Positions 56,069 through 64,000 are shown, numbered from the stretch's first letter. The stretch is 64,000 nucleotides of DNA from Melittangium boletus DSM 14713 (GCF_002305855.1 NZ_CP022163.1:2604292-2668291); one strand, 5' to 3'. The notes: generated by a model not told the origin, from the sequence alone. Numbers and translations: made by a program.

Positions 56069-56227
56069 ATGTCGTGGGTTCTCCTGGTCGTCGCCGGGTT
56101 GCTGGAAGTCTGCTGGGCCATCGGCCTCAAGTACACCGATGGTTTCTCCAAGCTCCTCCCCAGTCTTCTCACCATCACCGCACTCGGCGCACAACCTGTC
56201 TTCCGGGAAGTCTTCGGTCCAATATGA
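56069..56227 (+). pseudogene. sugE: SugE/Gdx guanidinium exporter, truncated
   Basis: ATG 56069 opens [20 protein letters not shown] then [19 protein letters not shown], the first helix and following loop of SMR-family Gdx/SugE proteins with the essential membrane Glu (LEVCWA). The normal length is about 105 residues. Here similarity ends after 39 codons, then 13 unrelated codons lead to a stop. Helices 2-4 are absent. The region 56228-56361 after it contains nothing recognised. Confidence 0.85.
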
Positions 56228-56361
56228 GGGGATGGACCAGGGCGCACCCAAGACTCGACGAGAGTGCTCGAGACGGCCGAGTCGATGGGAGGCGCTGGTT
56301 CCGGAAGGCGTAGGCGCGTTTCGGCCAGGGGCCTTCGCCACCGTGGGCCTGGGAGTGGACA

Positions 56362-57891
56362 ATGCGCGCTGACTTGCCTCGGGCCCGATGGTCGGGCCTG
56401 CTGCTCGCCATGGCCCTGCTGTCCACCGGCTGCGTGTCGCTGACGCCACCATCCGGCCGGGGAATGAGCCTGCGTTACACGCCGCGCGAGCCTGTCCCTC
56501 CCGTGTCGGCGGCGGGACCGGGCGTGGAGTCTCCGCATGCCCTCCCCGCCCCGCCTGGGCCCGAGACACCGCAGCGGATGCACCAGCGCCGGGCCTCCCG
56601 GGAGGAGGTGACGACGGTAGCCCCGGACAGCGCGCGAAGGGGCGCGTGGCAGAGGGCCCTCGCGGCCCAGCTGGCATTTCGCAGTGCCGTTCTCGACGTG
56701 TCGGGCTCCACCCGCCGCATCTCCGACGAGCTCTCCAGACTCAGGACCAGTGGGCGGGGCATTGCCGACGGAAACGGCGTCTTCCTCCGCTACGCTGACT
56801 ACGGCGCCACGCAACTGCGGTGGATTGACGCCCAGCTCGCCGCCGCCACCCGACTGGCCAACGCCGCCTCGGAGGTGGAGGACTCGGACATGCAGCTCGC
56901 CCTGCTGCGCCTCACCGGCCCACGGCTGGAAGCCGCCATGATGGGCGCGCTCCTACTCGCTGTCTGGCTCGATCTCATCCACCTCGCCGATGCCGTGCTC
57001 ACCCAGCACCTCTACAGCGAGGAGAGGATGTTCGCGGACATGTGGCGCTGGCAGGAGATGCTCGAGCCCGCCATGACAGCGCTCTCCTCACTGGAGGCCG
57101 GGCAGGTGGAGGCCGCGGCGCAAGACGTCCCCGTGCTTGTAGGCCACCTCACGGGCGAACTCGCCGCGACCCTCGAAACCATGCGCAAGGGGGCGGAGAA
57201 CGTCGCGAAGGTGCTGGTGCTCAAGGAGGCCATCGAGGCGCTCTCTCTGCTCTCGGCGTTGAGGTTCTCACTGCCCTCGGTGCCTCCATCCGCTCCCGCC
57301 CTGCTCGGCATTGGCCTCTCGGTGGGCGGCGACGGCCCGATGATGGGCACGCGGATGGTCGTGTCCGCCGAGTGGGTGGAGATGATGCGTCAGTTGGTGC
57401 GGGCGGGCGTCCTCTCCCCGCCCGTCGTCAGCGCCGCAATCCGGATTCAGGCAGGCCAGGTGATGCTGGCTCAGGCGCACGGCGAGCTGCCGCGGGGCGT
57501 GCGAGAGGCCCTGGGCGATGGACCCGAGGTGGGAGCCATGCGCGAGACGGGCAAGGCGGGGGCTGGCATGGCCGAGCCGCCGCGGCACCACGTCCTGCCC
57601 AAGGAGTTCCGCGAGTGGTTCGAGAAGCGCGGCTTCACCGGCGAGATGGACATCGACCAGTTCTGCGTCAAGTTGGAGCAGGCGCACCACGAGGCCATCC
57701 ACGGTGGTGGCGACTGGAAGCTGGGCCGCGCATGGCCCGGCGAATGGAACCAGATAATCATGGAGGTGTTGGGAAGAGCCGAGTCCAGAGCGGGCCGGAT
57801 GTTGACGCGGAACGAGATCCTGAAGATCGTCGCGGGGCGCATGGAGGCGTACTACATCCCGATGAATTTCATCCCGTGGAGAGGGCCATGA
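56362..57891 (+). CDS. SitA-like lipoprotein toxin with DUF2380/HNH-type C-terminal nuclease domain (TIGR02269-like)
   Basis: A 509-residue lipoprotein: signal ARWSGLLLAMALLSTGC with a STGC lipobox. The middle (about 90-370) is helical with hydrophobic helices (MMGALLLAVWLDLIHLADAV), as in the shared region of myxobacterial SitA family lipoproteins. The C-terminus has HHVLPKEFREWF, then QAHHEAIHGGGDWKLGRAWP and GEWNQIIMEV, a His/Asn pattern of HNH/ENDO-VII-type nucleases seen in the DUF2380/TIGR02269 family. The next gene overlaps by ATGA and is the likely immunity protein. Known SitA toxins are passed between TraAB-compatible kin by outer-membrane exchange; applying that here is inference. 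Confidence 0.78.
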   Translation: MRADLPRARWSGLLLAMALLSTGCVSLTPPSGRGMSLRYTPREPVPPVSAAGPGVESPHALPAPPGPETPQRMHQRRASREEVTTVAPDSARRGAWQRALAAQLAFRSAVLDVSGSTRRISDELSRLRTSGRGIADGNGVFLRYADYGATQLRWIDAQLAAATRLANAASEVEDSDMQLALLRLTGPRLEAAMMGALLLAVWLDLIHLADAVLTQHLYSEERMFADMWRWQEMLEPAMTALSSLEAGQVEAAAQDVPVLVGHLTGELAATLETMRKGAENVAKVLVLKEAIEALSLLSALRFSLPSVPPSAPALLGIGLSVGGDGPMMGTRMVVSAEWVEMMRQLVRAGVLSPPVVSAAIRIQAGQVMLAQAHGELPRGVREALGDGPEVGAMRETGKAGAGMAEPPRHHVLPKEFREWFEKRGFTGEMDIDQFCVKLEQAHHEAIHGGGDWKLGRAWPGEWNQIIMEVLGRAESRAGRMLTRNEILKIVAGRMEAYYIPMNFIPWRGP

Positions 57892-58358
57892 GCGACAGAC
57901 ATCCTTTTCAGGGCAACTGGGTGGCACGCCTGTATGAGCGTGTCCGCGAGCGCGGTTACGACTCACTCACGGCCTTCGCCGAGGCGCGCCCCACCGCCTC
58001 GCTGGTGGCTCTGGCCAAGGAGCTTGGTCCGGACGACGTCGCAGGAGTGCAGGTGTTCAAAGGACTGGTGGCCGAAGCAGAGCGGAACAATCAGGTCACA
58101 CGCATTGTGCGCGGACAACTCGTGCGAGAACTGTGGGCGTGTCTCCCAAACGGCTGGCCGGCCGTGCTCGACGACGCGAACCGTTTCGACGTCGCCCATG
58201 CACTCGGCGCGTGGGTTGCCTTCACCCCGGAGACCCATAAGGAGCGCGCCGACAAGGCCGGCGATGCACTCCTCGCTACACCACCGCCGCCCGGATGGCT
58301 CCCCCTCGGGCCAAACGACGAGTTGCTGCGCACGCTCCTGCCCGATGAAACAGTCTAG
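57888..58358 (+). CDS. Putative immunity protein for the upstream lipoprotein toxin (SitI-like)
   Basis: A 156-residue cytosolic protein without signal peptide or membrane helix; no family recognised. The start overlaps the toxin stop (ATGA), so expression is coupled. The sequence is mostly helical (WVARLYERVRERGYDSLTAF; VFKGLVAEAERNNQVTRIVR). Position and size match SitI immunity genes. Confidence 0.68.
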   Translation: MSDRHPFQGNWVARLYERVRERGYDSLTAFAEARPTASLVALAKELGPDDVAGVQVFKGLVAEAERNNQVTRIVRGQLVRELWACLPNGWPAVLDDANRFDVAHALGAWVAFTPETHKERADKAGDALLATPPPPGWLPLGPNDELLRTLLPDETV

Positions 58359-58416
58359 CCCCAAGTCTTGGTCGAGCCGGATCTCTGTGCTGGCAACGCC
58401 TACTCGGGGTGTAGAG

Positions 58417-58699
58417 CGACAGCAAGATTGACCCCTTTCCGAGGCCTCCACACCAGGGAGGTCACCTCGAGGGGAGAAACTGTAACCAGGAGTTCAAGGA
58501 CTGCGAGGAGGCGCACGAAGAGGCAGCGCGCCAAAGAGACAAGAAAATTGAGTTCCCTCGCATGAATGAAGCACTGGGATGGCTCAGGGCACACAAAACA
58601 GAGGTAGCCATCGGAACCATTGTCACTGTCGCTGGTGTAGCCTTTGTCGTGACGACAGGCGGCTCTGGAGCGCTGCTTCTGGTTCCCCTCGCGCTCTAG
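58417..58699 (+). pseudogene. C-terminal remnant of a second lipoprotein toxin
   Basis: A frame open from 58417 without a usable start encodes PPHQGGHLEGRNCNQEFKDC, then EEAHEEAARQRDKKIEFPRM and a hydrophobic end (VAIGTIVTVAGVAFVVTTGG, LLLVPLAL, stop). The pattern of charged helix followed by one C-terminal membrane helix resembles the end of another class of myxobacterial toxin-like lipoproteins. The N-terminal lipoprotein part is gone. The gene after it looks like the retained immunity gene. Confidence 0.6.
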
Positions 58700-58712
58700 C
58701 CAAGGCATATCA

Positions 58713-59111
58713 ATGAAATACAACCACAACTTCGATATCGACTCCGTCTTCGAAGCCCTGCGCACCATCAACGAGCAATACGCAGAAGGCTCACCCGAGG
58801 ACGAAGCACTTCGCATCGCCTCAGTGGCACTATTCTACGTTCGTGAAAAGCAGAAGCTCGACGATTACCGCGAATTCTTCCGATCGTTCTACACTCCCGC
58901 CATTGATTACATCGTCGTTGCCCAGACGTTCGCGACCCGAGAAGAGGCGGACCAGTGGCTCGAAGGAGGAATGGCGAAGGACGGAGATCTCGTCAGGATC
59001 TCGGGTCAGGGCTTCCAGGTCATGCCGGTTCGAAAAGGAACGGGCTTTCGGTTCGTCAGGATGCCTCTTCCTGAAGAACTGATGAAAAACCATCCGCCAG
59101 GGACGGAGTAG
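58713..59111 (+). CDS. Putative orphan immunity protein
   Basis: A 132-residue soluble protein (MKYNHNFDIDSVFEALRTIN; GSPEDEALRIASVALFYVRE; a final domain with EEADQWLEGGMAKDGDLVRI that resembles a SPOR/RNP-like beta-alpha unit). It follows the truncated toxin end by 13 bases. Its GC content is lower than that of its neighbours, a sign of a different origin. Retention of immunity after toxin loss is a common outcome; the role is inferred from context only. Confidence 0.6.
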   Translation: MKYNHNFDIDSVFEALRTINEQYAEGSPEDEALRIASVALFYVREKQKLDDYREFFRSFYTPAIDYIVVAQTFATREEADQWLEGGMAKDGDLVRISGQGFQVMPVRKGTGFRFVRMPLPEELMKNHPPGTE

Positions 59112-59138
59112 GTACGGAGCACGACGAAGGGGCGGGCG

Positions 59139-59891
59139 TCACGGCTCCACGGCTTGAGGCAGGGGCTTGCGCTTCGCGACGGGCAGGTAGCACTCGCCCT
59201 GGTACTCGGCCTGGGCCTCCAAACAAGGCGGACTCTGTTTCAGAGCCACCCAGCACCCACCGTTGATCGCCACTTCTCCCCGCCGGGTGTTACAGGGAGC
59301 CAAGGCCTGATCCACAAGGGGCTTCGCGGGCAGGGGATAGGCGAGAACTCCCGCATCGGCATAGGCCTCGTCGGCCACGAGAAAAGCCGCCGGGTTGGAT
59401 GACTCCACGGTCCTCTCGCCCTCGGGACGACTCAGCACACTTGTCAGGAGGAACCAGACGCTCGCCACCAGGGCGGCCCCCGCCAGGACCCTGTCGGTCC
59501 GCCCGCGAGAAGACCGCTCCCCCGCCACGGGCGGAGTGATGCGTCCGTTCGTCAGGTGCGCCTGGACCCGGGCACTGTGCTCCACGCGTTTGAGCGCGGC
59601 CGTCATCCACATGAAGATGTCCACCAGTTCCGTCACCCGCGCCAAGAACGGAGACCGGTCCACCACCACGTCCACGGTCGACCGCCGCCGGTTGAAGGAA
59701 AATCGCATGTCCCACGAGTCCTCCGGCTCCCACTCCACCCGCTCTCCAGGCCGGAACGACAGGGCGGGTTTGCCGGTGCCATCCTCCCGCGCCTCGCGGA
59801 GGCAGCCCAGGTCCGGTCCGACTTCTTCATAGGCGCCTCCCAGTTGGAGCCGCCCAACGCCCCCCTCGTCTCCGCGCTTCTCGTCCGCCAT
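59139..59891 (-). CDS. Single-pass membrane protein with Cys-rich C-terminus, kinase-tail-like
   Basis: A 250-residue protein. The N-terminal half (about 1-130) is cytoplasmic, with a beta-rich segment (RVEWEPEDSWDMRFSFNRRR). One transmembrane helix (about 148-168; VLAGAALVASVWFLLTSVLS) follows. The extracytoplasmic tail has four cysteines in APCNTRRGEVAINGGCWVAL, PPCLEAQ and YQGECYLP. That tail is very like the C-terminal tail of many myxobacterial Ser/Thr kinases, but no kinase domain is present, so this may be a stand-alone relative or partner of such a kinase. Start 59891 (MADEKRGDEG). Confidence 0.65.
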   Translation of the reverse strand: MADEKRGDEGGVGRLQLGGAYEEVGPDLGCLREAREDGTGKPALSFRPGERVEWEPEDSWDMRFSFNRRRSTVDVVVDRSPFLARVTELVDIFMWMTAALKRVEHSARVQAHLTNGRITPPVAGERSSRGRTDRVLAGAALVASVWFLLTSVLSRPEGERTVESSNPAAFLVADEAYADAGVLAYPLPAKPLVDQALAPCNTRRGEVAINGGCWVALKQSPPCLEAQAEYQGECYLPVAKRKPLPQAVEP

Positions 59892-60091
59892 GAGTCTCGT
59901 TCCCCTTCCACGTGGAAGACCCATGGCACCCGACTCGACCCCTCAAGTCAAGTCCATTGAAATGACCTTAGCGGTTCTCTCAAGAACGGCGGCGCCTCTC
60001 GCCCCTCCGTGAGCGAACCGCCTCCTCCGGACACGTCCGGCGAGGTAACCTCGGAGGCAGCAGGACGCCCCCGCCCCCGAGGAGACGCCGC

Positions 60092-60730
60092 ATGCTCACA
60101 CTCCACCATCTCAACCACTCCCGCTCGCAGCGCATCCTGTGGCTGTTCGAGGAGCTGGGACTCGACTACGAGCTCATCACCTACCAGCGGGACGCCCACA
60201 CCGGCCTCGCGCCCCCGGAGCTCAAGTCCATCCACCCGCTCGGCAAGGCGCCGGTCCTCGAGGACCAGGGACGCGTCATCACCGAGTCGGGCGCCATCAT
60301 CGACTACGTCGTGCGCCGCCATGGCAAGGGGCGGCTCGCGCCCCCGCCGGATTCCGCGGAGTTCGACACCTACGTGGAGTGGCTGCACTACGCCGAGGGC
60401 TCGGCCATGCTGCCCTTCATGCTCGGGGTGTACCTGGGGCGGCTGGGGGACGCGGCGGCTCCGCTCCAACCCCGCCTGTCCAGCGAGGTACACAACCACC
60501 TCGGCTACATCTCCGGCGCGCTGGGCGATCACGAATACCTGGTGGGCGACACCTTCACCGCCGCCGACATCCAGGTGAGCTTCGTGCTGGAGTCCGCGCA
60601 GTTGAACCACGCCCTGGCCCGCTACCCCAATCTCGGCGCCTACCTCCAGCGCATGCGGACCCGGCCCGCCCATCAGCGAGCGCTCGTCCGGGGAGGACCC
60701 TTCGACCTCTCGGCCATGCGCAAGCGATAG
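60092..60730 (+). CDS. Glutathione S-transferase family protein
   Basis: A 212-residue protein with an N-terminal thioredoxin fold (LTLHHLNHSRSQRILWLFEE with Ser in the catalytic position; NPLGKAPVL equivalent as HPLGKAPVL; ESGAIIDYVV for gamma-Glu binding) and a helical C-terminal domain (EYLVGDTFTAADIQVSFVLE, N-capping box). Likely glutathione conjugation or peroxide reduction; the substrate is unknown. It precedes the lipoxygenase gene by 170 bp on the same strand and could detoxify lipid peroxides, which is inference. Confidence 0.9.
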   Translation: MLTLHHLNHSRSQRILWLFEELGLDYELITYQRDAHTGLAPPELKSIHPLGKAPVLEDQGRVITESGAIIDYVVRRHGKGRLAPPPDSAEFDTYVEWLHYAEGSAMLPFMLGVYLGRLGDAAAPLQPRLSSEVHNHLGYISGALGDHEYLVGDTFTAADIQVSFVLESAQLNHALARYPNLGAYLQRMRTRPAHQRALVRGGPFDLSAMRKR

Positions 60731-60738
60731 GCGAGGCC

Positions 60739-60770
60739 TGACATGTCAACCGCCCTCGTCTGACATGTCA
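60739..60770. promoter_or_regulatory. Twin palindromic operator upstream of the lipoxygenase gene
   Basis: The perfect palindrome TGACATGTCA occurs at 60739-60748 and 60761-60770, 22 bp centre to centre, about two helical turns. This arrangement suits cooperative binding of two regulator dimers. It is the only such pair I saw in the window, and it lies 130 bp before the lipoxygenase start. Confidence 0.65.
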
Positions 60771-60901
60771 GCCACGCTTCCTGACCCGACAAACAGGCAG
60801 GGGGCATGGCATCCCCCCTCAGCCACTCCTGGCATCGGATCTGCAACCATGCAGGTCAGCCACGAACCCAGGCCCCCCCTCCCTTTTCCCCCAGGAGCGC
60901 C

Positions 60902-62803
60902 ATGTCATCCTCCGAAGCCGTGTCGTCGCGCAGTGAGTCGCCCGCGTCCGAGTACCAGTACAACTACACGTACGTCGCGCCCCTGGCGATGGCCCAGAGC
61001 GTTCCCTCGAGCGACCAACCCACCCTCGTGTGGTGGGGACAGACCGTCGTTCAAATCCTCCACATCGCCGTCAACCGGTTGCACTGGATGCACGAGCAGG
61101 CCCAGCGTGAGCAGGGCGGCTCGGCCCCGGCGACGCCCGCGCTGCACGTGGACCTCTCCCACGTGGGCGTGGGACAGCTGGACCTCGGCCACCTGAAGAA
61201 GCTCCCCCCTCCGGGGACCCTGGGAGGGAAGCTGTTCGGAGACCTCAGCGAGTTCGGAGAGGCCGCCAGGCTCGCCGAGCAGAGCGCGATCCTCGCCCGC
61301 AAGGCCTTCAATCGGGAGCTGGGCAGCCTCTTCGACGTCCTGAAGCTGGTGATCGACGCGGTGATCGCCAAGCCCACGGGGCGGCCGAGCTCGATGCAGG
61401 ACTTCTTCAACCTCTTCACCACCCTGCCCCTGCCCGCGGCGGCGCAGAGCTACGAGGAGGACTCCACGTTCGCCTGGATGCGCGTGGCGGGCTTCAACCC
61501 GCTCGTGCTGCGCAAGGCGCGCGTGCTCGAGGACACCCTCGGAGTGAGTGACGAGACCCTGAGCGCCGTGCTCGGCGGAGGGGACACGGTGCAGGGCGCC
61601 CTGGCGGAGGGGCGGCTGTACCTGGCGGACTACAAGGCGCTCGCGCGGGTCATCAACGGCAACTTCCCCGATGGTCCCAAGTACTGCTTCGCGCCCAAGG
61701 CCCTGTTCGGCCTGCCGCGCGGCAGCGGGCCCCGTCAGCTCCGGCCCTTGGGCATCCGCTGCGGGCAGGATCCGAAGGCCTACCCGCTCTACACCCCCGC
61801 CGATGGCGAGGCCTGGCAGCAGGCCAAGACGGTCGTCTCCGTGGCGGACATGAGCCACCACGAGGTGATCTCCCACCTGGCTCACACCCACCTGCTCGTG
61901 GAGCCCTTCGTGGTTGCCACCCACCGCAACCTGCCGGACACCCACCCGGTGAGCCTGCTGCTGCGGCCGCACTTCGAGGGCACGCTGTACATCAACAACG
62001 CCGCGCAGGAGAAGCTCATCGCGCCTGGCGGAGACGTGGACATGCTGCTGGGTGGCACCATCCAGGCCAACCGCGTCGTCGCCGTGGAGTCGCTCCTGAA
62101 GGACCCGGACTTCGACTTCAACCAGGGCATGCTGCCGCGCGCGCTGGCCCAGCGGGACGTGAATGACCCGGACCTGGAGTACCCCTACCGCGAGGACGCG
62201 CTGCTGCTGTGGAGCGCCATCGAGAACTGGGTGCGCGCCTACGTGGGCATCTATTACAAGTCGGACTCGGCCGTGACCGAGGACGCGGCGCTCCAGGCCT
62301 GGGGCGCCGAGCTGGTGGCCGAGAACGGCGGCCGGGTGAAGGGCTTCGGCGAGGACGGCGTCGCCGGCAAGCTGACCACGGTGGAGTACCTCGTCCAGGC
62401 GGTGACGATGCTGCTGTTCACCGGCAGCGCGCAGCACGCGGCGGTGAACTTCGCCCAGGCGGGAATCATGACGTTCGTGCCGCTCTCCCCGGGTGCCGCC
62501 TACCGCGCGGCGCCTGTCAGCGTCGATGACGCCGCGCTCAACCCGGCCCTGGATCAGTACCCCCCGATGGACATGACCGCCCAACAGCTCGACTTCCTCT
62601 ACCTGCTGGGCTCCGTGTACCACACGCGGCTGGGAGACTACCCCCCGCTGTGGTTCAAGAGCCTGCACGTCGACGAGCACCTGTTCGCCTTCAAGGAGGC
62701 GCTCAAGCGCATCGGCGAGACCATCGAGCAGCGCAACAAGACGCGCCTGTTCGCCTACCCCTACTTCATCCCCTCGAACATCCCCCAGAGCATCAACATC
62801 TGA
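60902..62803 (+). CDS. Lipoxygenase
   Basis: A 633-residue iron dioxygenase that adds O2 to polyunsaturated fatty acids to give hydroperoxides. The iron ligands are in place: His325 and His330 in HLAHTHLLVEPFVVATHRNL, His512 and Asn516 in GSAQHAAVNFAQAG, and the C-terminal Ile633 (SINI). The N-terminal beta-barrel PLAT domain is absent, as usual in bacterial lipoxygenases, and there is no signal peptide. Start ATG 60902 (MSSSEAVSSR). Its substrate in myxobacteria may be arachidonate, which they make. Convergent with an AraC regulator; preceded by a GST and twin palindromes. Confidence 0.95.
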   Translation: MSSSEAVSSRSESPASEYQYNYTYVAPLAMAQSVPSSDQPTLVWWGQTVVQILHIAVNRLHWMHEQAQREQGGSAPATPALHVDLSHVGVGQLDLGHLKKLPPPGTLGGKLFGDLSEFGEAARLAEQSAILARKAFNRELGSLFDVLKLVIDAVIAKPTGRPSSMQDFFNLFTTLPLPAAAQSYEEDSTFAWMRVAGFNPLVLRKARVLEDTLGVSDETLSAVLGGGDTVQGALAEGRLYLADYKALARVINGNFPDGPKYCFAPKALFGLPRGSGPRQLRPLGIRCGQDPKAYPLYTPADGEAWQQAKTVVSVADMSHHEVISHLAHTHLLVEPFVVATHRNLPDTHPVSLLLRPHFEGTLYINNAAQEKLIAPGGDVDMLLGGTIQANRVVAVESLLKDPDFDFNQGMLPRALAQRDVNDPDLEYPYREDALLLWSAIENWVRAYVGIYYKSDSAVTEDAALQAWGAELVAENGGRVKGFGEDGVAGKLTTVEYLVQAVTMLLFTGSAQHAAVNFAQAGIMTFVPLSPGAAYRAAPVSVDDAALNPALDQYPPMDMTAQQLDFLYLLGSVYHTRLGDYPPLWFKSLHVDEHLFAFKEALKRIGETIEQRNKTRLFAYPYFIPSNIPQSINI

Positions 62804-62810
62804 GGGCGGT

Positions 62811-63737
62811 TCAAGACGTCTCATGAAAGGCCGGGCGGGAAGCACGGACCGCGCCCGGCCGCATTCCCGTCTCGCGCTTGAAGGCCCGGTGGAAGGAGGC
62901 CTCGTCCGCGTACCCCACCCGGAGCGCCACCTCGTGCAAGGGCAGGGTCGAGGCCTGGAGCAGGCGGGTGGCGAGCGAGATTCGCCGGCGCGTCAGGTAG
63001 CGGAAGGGGGACTCGCCCACGTGCCGGGCGAAGCGCAGCGCGAAGGAGGTCCGCGCGAGCGATACCCGCTCGGCGAGGCTGTCCACGGTCCAGGGCGCGC
63101 CCGGCTGGCGGTGCATGAGGGCGAGCGCCGCGGCGATGGGTGGATCCGCGAACGCGCCCACCCCCAGCGTTCCGTCTCGGGGGATCGCGGCACGCACCCA
63201 TTCGAGCAGCAGCAGTTGCGTCACCTGGTTGATGAGCGCCTGGGCCCCGGGGCGTCCCGACGTGAAGTCCTCGCAGACGCGTTGGAAGGAAGGCATCAGC
63301 GTGGCGATGAGCGAGTCCCGGGTCTGCCTCGGGACCGAGGGCGCCAGGGCCGCCAGCAACGGGGCCGCGGCCCCCGCCTCCAGCTCGAAGCTCACGCCCA
63401 GGAACTCCGTGGTCCGCGCGTCCGGACCACCCAGGCATTCCAGCTCCTCCGAGCGGGTCTCGAAGCGCACGTCGATGGGTCGCGAGCGCGGCGTGGAAGA
63501 GTCCCGCACGATGAAACCCGGTCCCCCGGCCAGACCGATGTCTCCAGGTGACAGGTGAAGCGGGCCTTCCGTGTCGCCCTCCGGCTCGATCCACACGTCG
63601 CCGTCCAGCACCATGAACAGGCCCCGAGGACCCTCTCCCGGAGCGAAGCGCGCCCCATAGGGGCCATGGAACACGATGTGCCGCGAGGCGACGATGTCCA
63701 GGCGCAAGGTCTGGAGCAACTGGGAGAGGGCATCCAT
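62811..63737 (-). CDS. AraC-family transcriptional regulator with cupin sensor domain
   Basis: A 308-residue regulator. The N-terminal cupin (about 15-160; FVVLD-like LFMVLDGDVWIEPEG, HLSPGDIGLAGG) belongs to the AraC_binding_2/cupin_6 type; the C-terminal two helix-turn-helix motifs read PWTVDSLAERVSLARTSFAL and PLHEVALRVGYADEASFHRA then FKRETGMRPGAVR. It is convergent with the lipoxygenase (7 bp between stops). Start 63737 (MDALSQLLQTLRLD) is the family start; the upstream in-frame codons to 63863 look non-coding. Confidence 0.92.
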   Translation of the reverse strand: MDALSQLLQTLRLDIVASRHIVFHGPYGARFAPGEGPRGLFMVLDGDVWIEPEGDTEGPLHLSPGDIGLAGGPGFIVRDSSTPRSRPIDVRFETRSEELECLGGPDARTTEFLGVSFELEAGAAAPLLAALAPSVPRQTRDSLIATLMPSFQRVCEDFTSGRPGAQALINQVTQLLLLEWVRAAIPRDGTLGVGAFADPPIAAALALMHRQPGAPWTVDSLAERVSLARTSFALRFARHVGESPFRYLTRRRISLATRLLQASTLPLHEVALRVGYADEASFHRAFKRETGMRPGAVRASRPAFHETS

Positions 63738-63859
63738 GAGCGGGGCTCCCGGCGGGGAACACGGGCGGGAAGTGTAACCCTCCCTCCGCTGTCCTCCCGG
63801 GGGACTCGCCCGCATGGGACGCCAAGCGTTTCGTTCCCGGCGCCCCAGGCCTGGCCTGC

Positions 63860-64000
63860 TCAAAAGAAGACGCTGAGATTGCTGGCGAGGATGACAGTTT
63901 GATCCAGGAGCACCGTCCGATGCGCGATGCGCCAGGAGCCTGGCATGTCTCCCCGGCGGAGCACGTCGCGGCGCATCCCCGCGAAGACATCCACGTCATG
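63860..64000 (-). CDS. Ring-hydroxylating dioxygenase beta subunit or related NTF2-fold protein, C-terminal part
   Basis: The last 46 codons of a gene that continues past the window edge. The peptide DMPGSWRIAHRTVLLDQTVI then LASNLSVFF is the usual C-terminal strand and end of aromatic-ring dioxygenase small subunits and related SnoaL/NTF2-fold proteins (WRIxxRxxxLDQTVLxxxNLSxFF). The stop at 63860 follows directly. It is divergent in context from nothing visible; the AraC gene to its left reads the same way and could regulate it. Confidence 0.65.
   Translation of the reverse strand, partial: HDVDVFAGMRRDVLRRGDMPGSWRIAHRTVLLDQTVILASNLSVFF

Overview
The window is high-GC DNA with strong third-position GC bias, very probably from a myxobacterium of the Cystobacter/Archangium type. 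Supporting signs are Hanks-type Ser/Thr kinases, enhancer-binding proteins (one with an FHA domain), a MYXO-CTERM sorting signal (28278-29267 minus), many lipoproteins, lipoprotein toxin/immunity pairs resembling SitA/SitI, and a bacterial lipoxygenase. The genus assignment is inference; no rRNA or complete tRNA gene is present.

Region 1 (1-3519) holds two Ser/Thr kinases and an FHA-sigma54 activator.

Region 2 (3538-14076) is a decayed accessory island. Three copies of a tRNA 3'-end sequence (4441, 7885, 13684) punctuate it. A direct repeat of about 0.4 kb (4441-4904 and 13684-14076) brackets it. It contains a GIY-YIG-like lipoprotein toxin with an Imm26 immunity gene, two complementary broken copies of one epimerase gene, a frameshifted lipoprotein, an integrase remnant, an IS91-type remnant, and a lanthipeptide locus. 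In that locus a class IV-type synthetase is split by a complete IS66-family element (9702-11280) flanked by an 8-bp target duplication. Deleting the element and one duplication restores a 952-residue frame. A 54-residue Cys/Ser/Thr-rich precursor gene follows at 12852.

Region 3 (14108-34803) is metabolic and regulatory: LysR with an alcohol dehydrogenase, a DUF3060 protein, a poly-Ser protein, a zincin, a repeat lipoprotein, a PAS-GAF histidine kinase, a LysR/bicupin quercetinase pair, a B12-binding radical SAM protein, twin collagen-like proteins, mug, a polysaccharide-lyase-like protein, astA, a transglutaminase-like protein, and an unusual chemoreceptor fused to a peptide-binding-protein domain.

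Region 4 (34823-55925) is core-like: an ECF sigma/anti-sigma/rlmN/dedA operon, malQ, overlapping tamA-tamB-like genes, a ClC transporter, a lipoprotein protease, an octaheme cytochrome with HEAT and TPR repeats, and a two-component/sigma54 module with a small secreted protein behind a candidate sigma54 promoter.

Region 5 (55926-64000) starts with an orphaned guanidine-III-like riboswitch and a truncated sugE, then two toxin/immunity loci (one toxin reduced to its C-terminus), a kinase-associated-type membrane protein, a GST, a lipoxygenase preceded by twin palindromes, an AraC regulator, and the tail of a ring-hydroxylating dioxygenase beta-type subunit.
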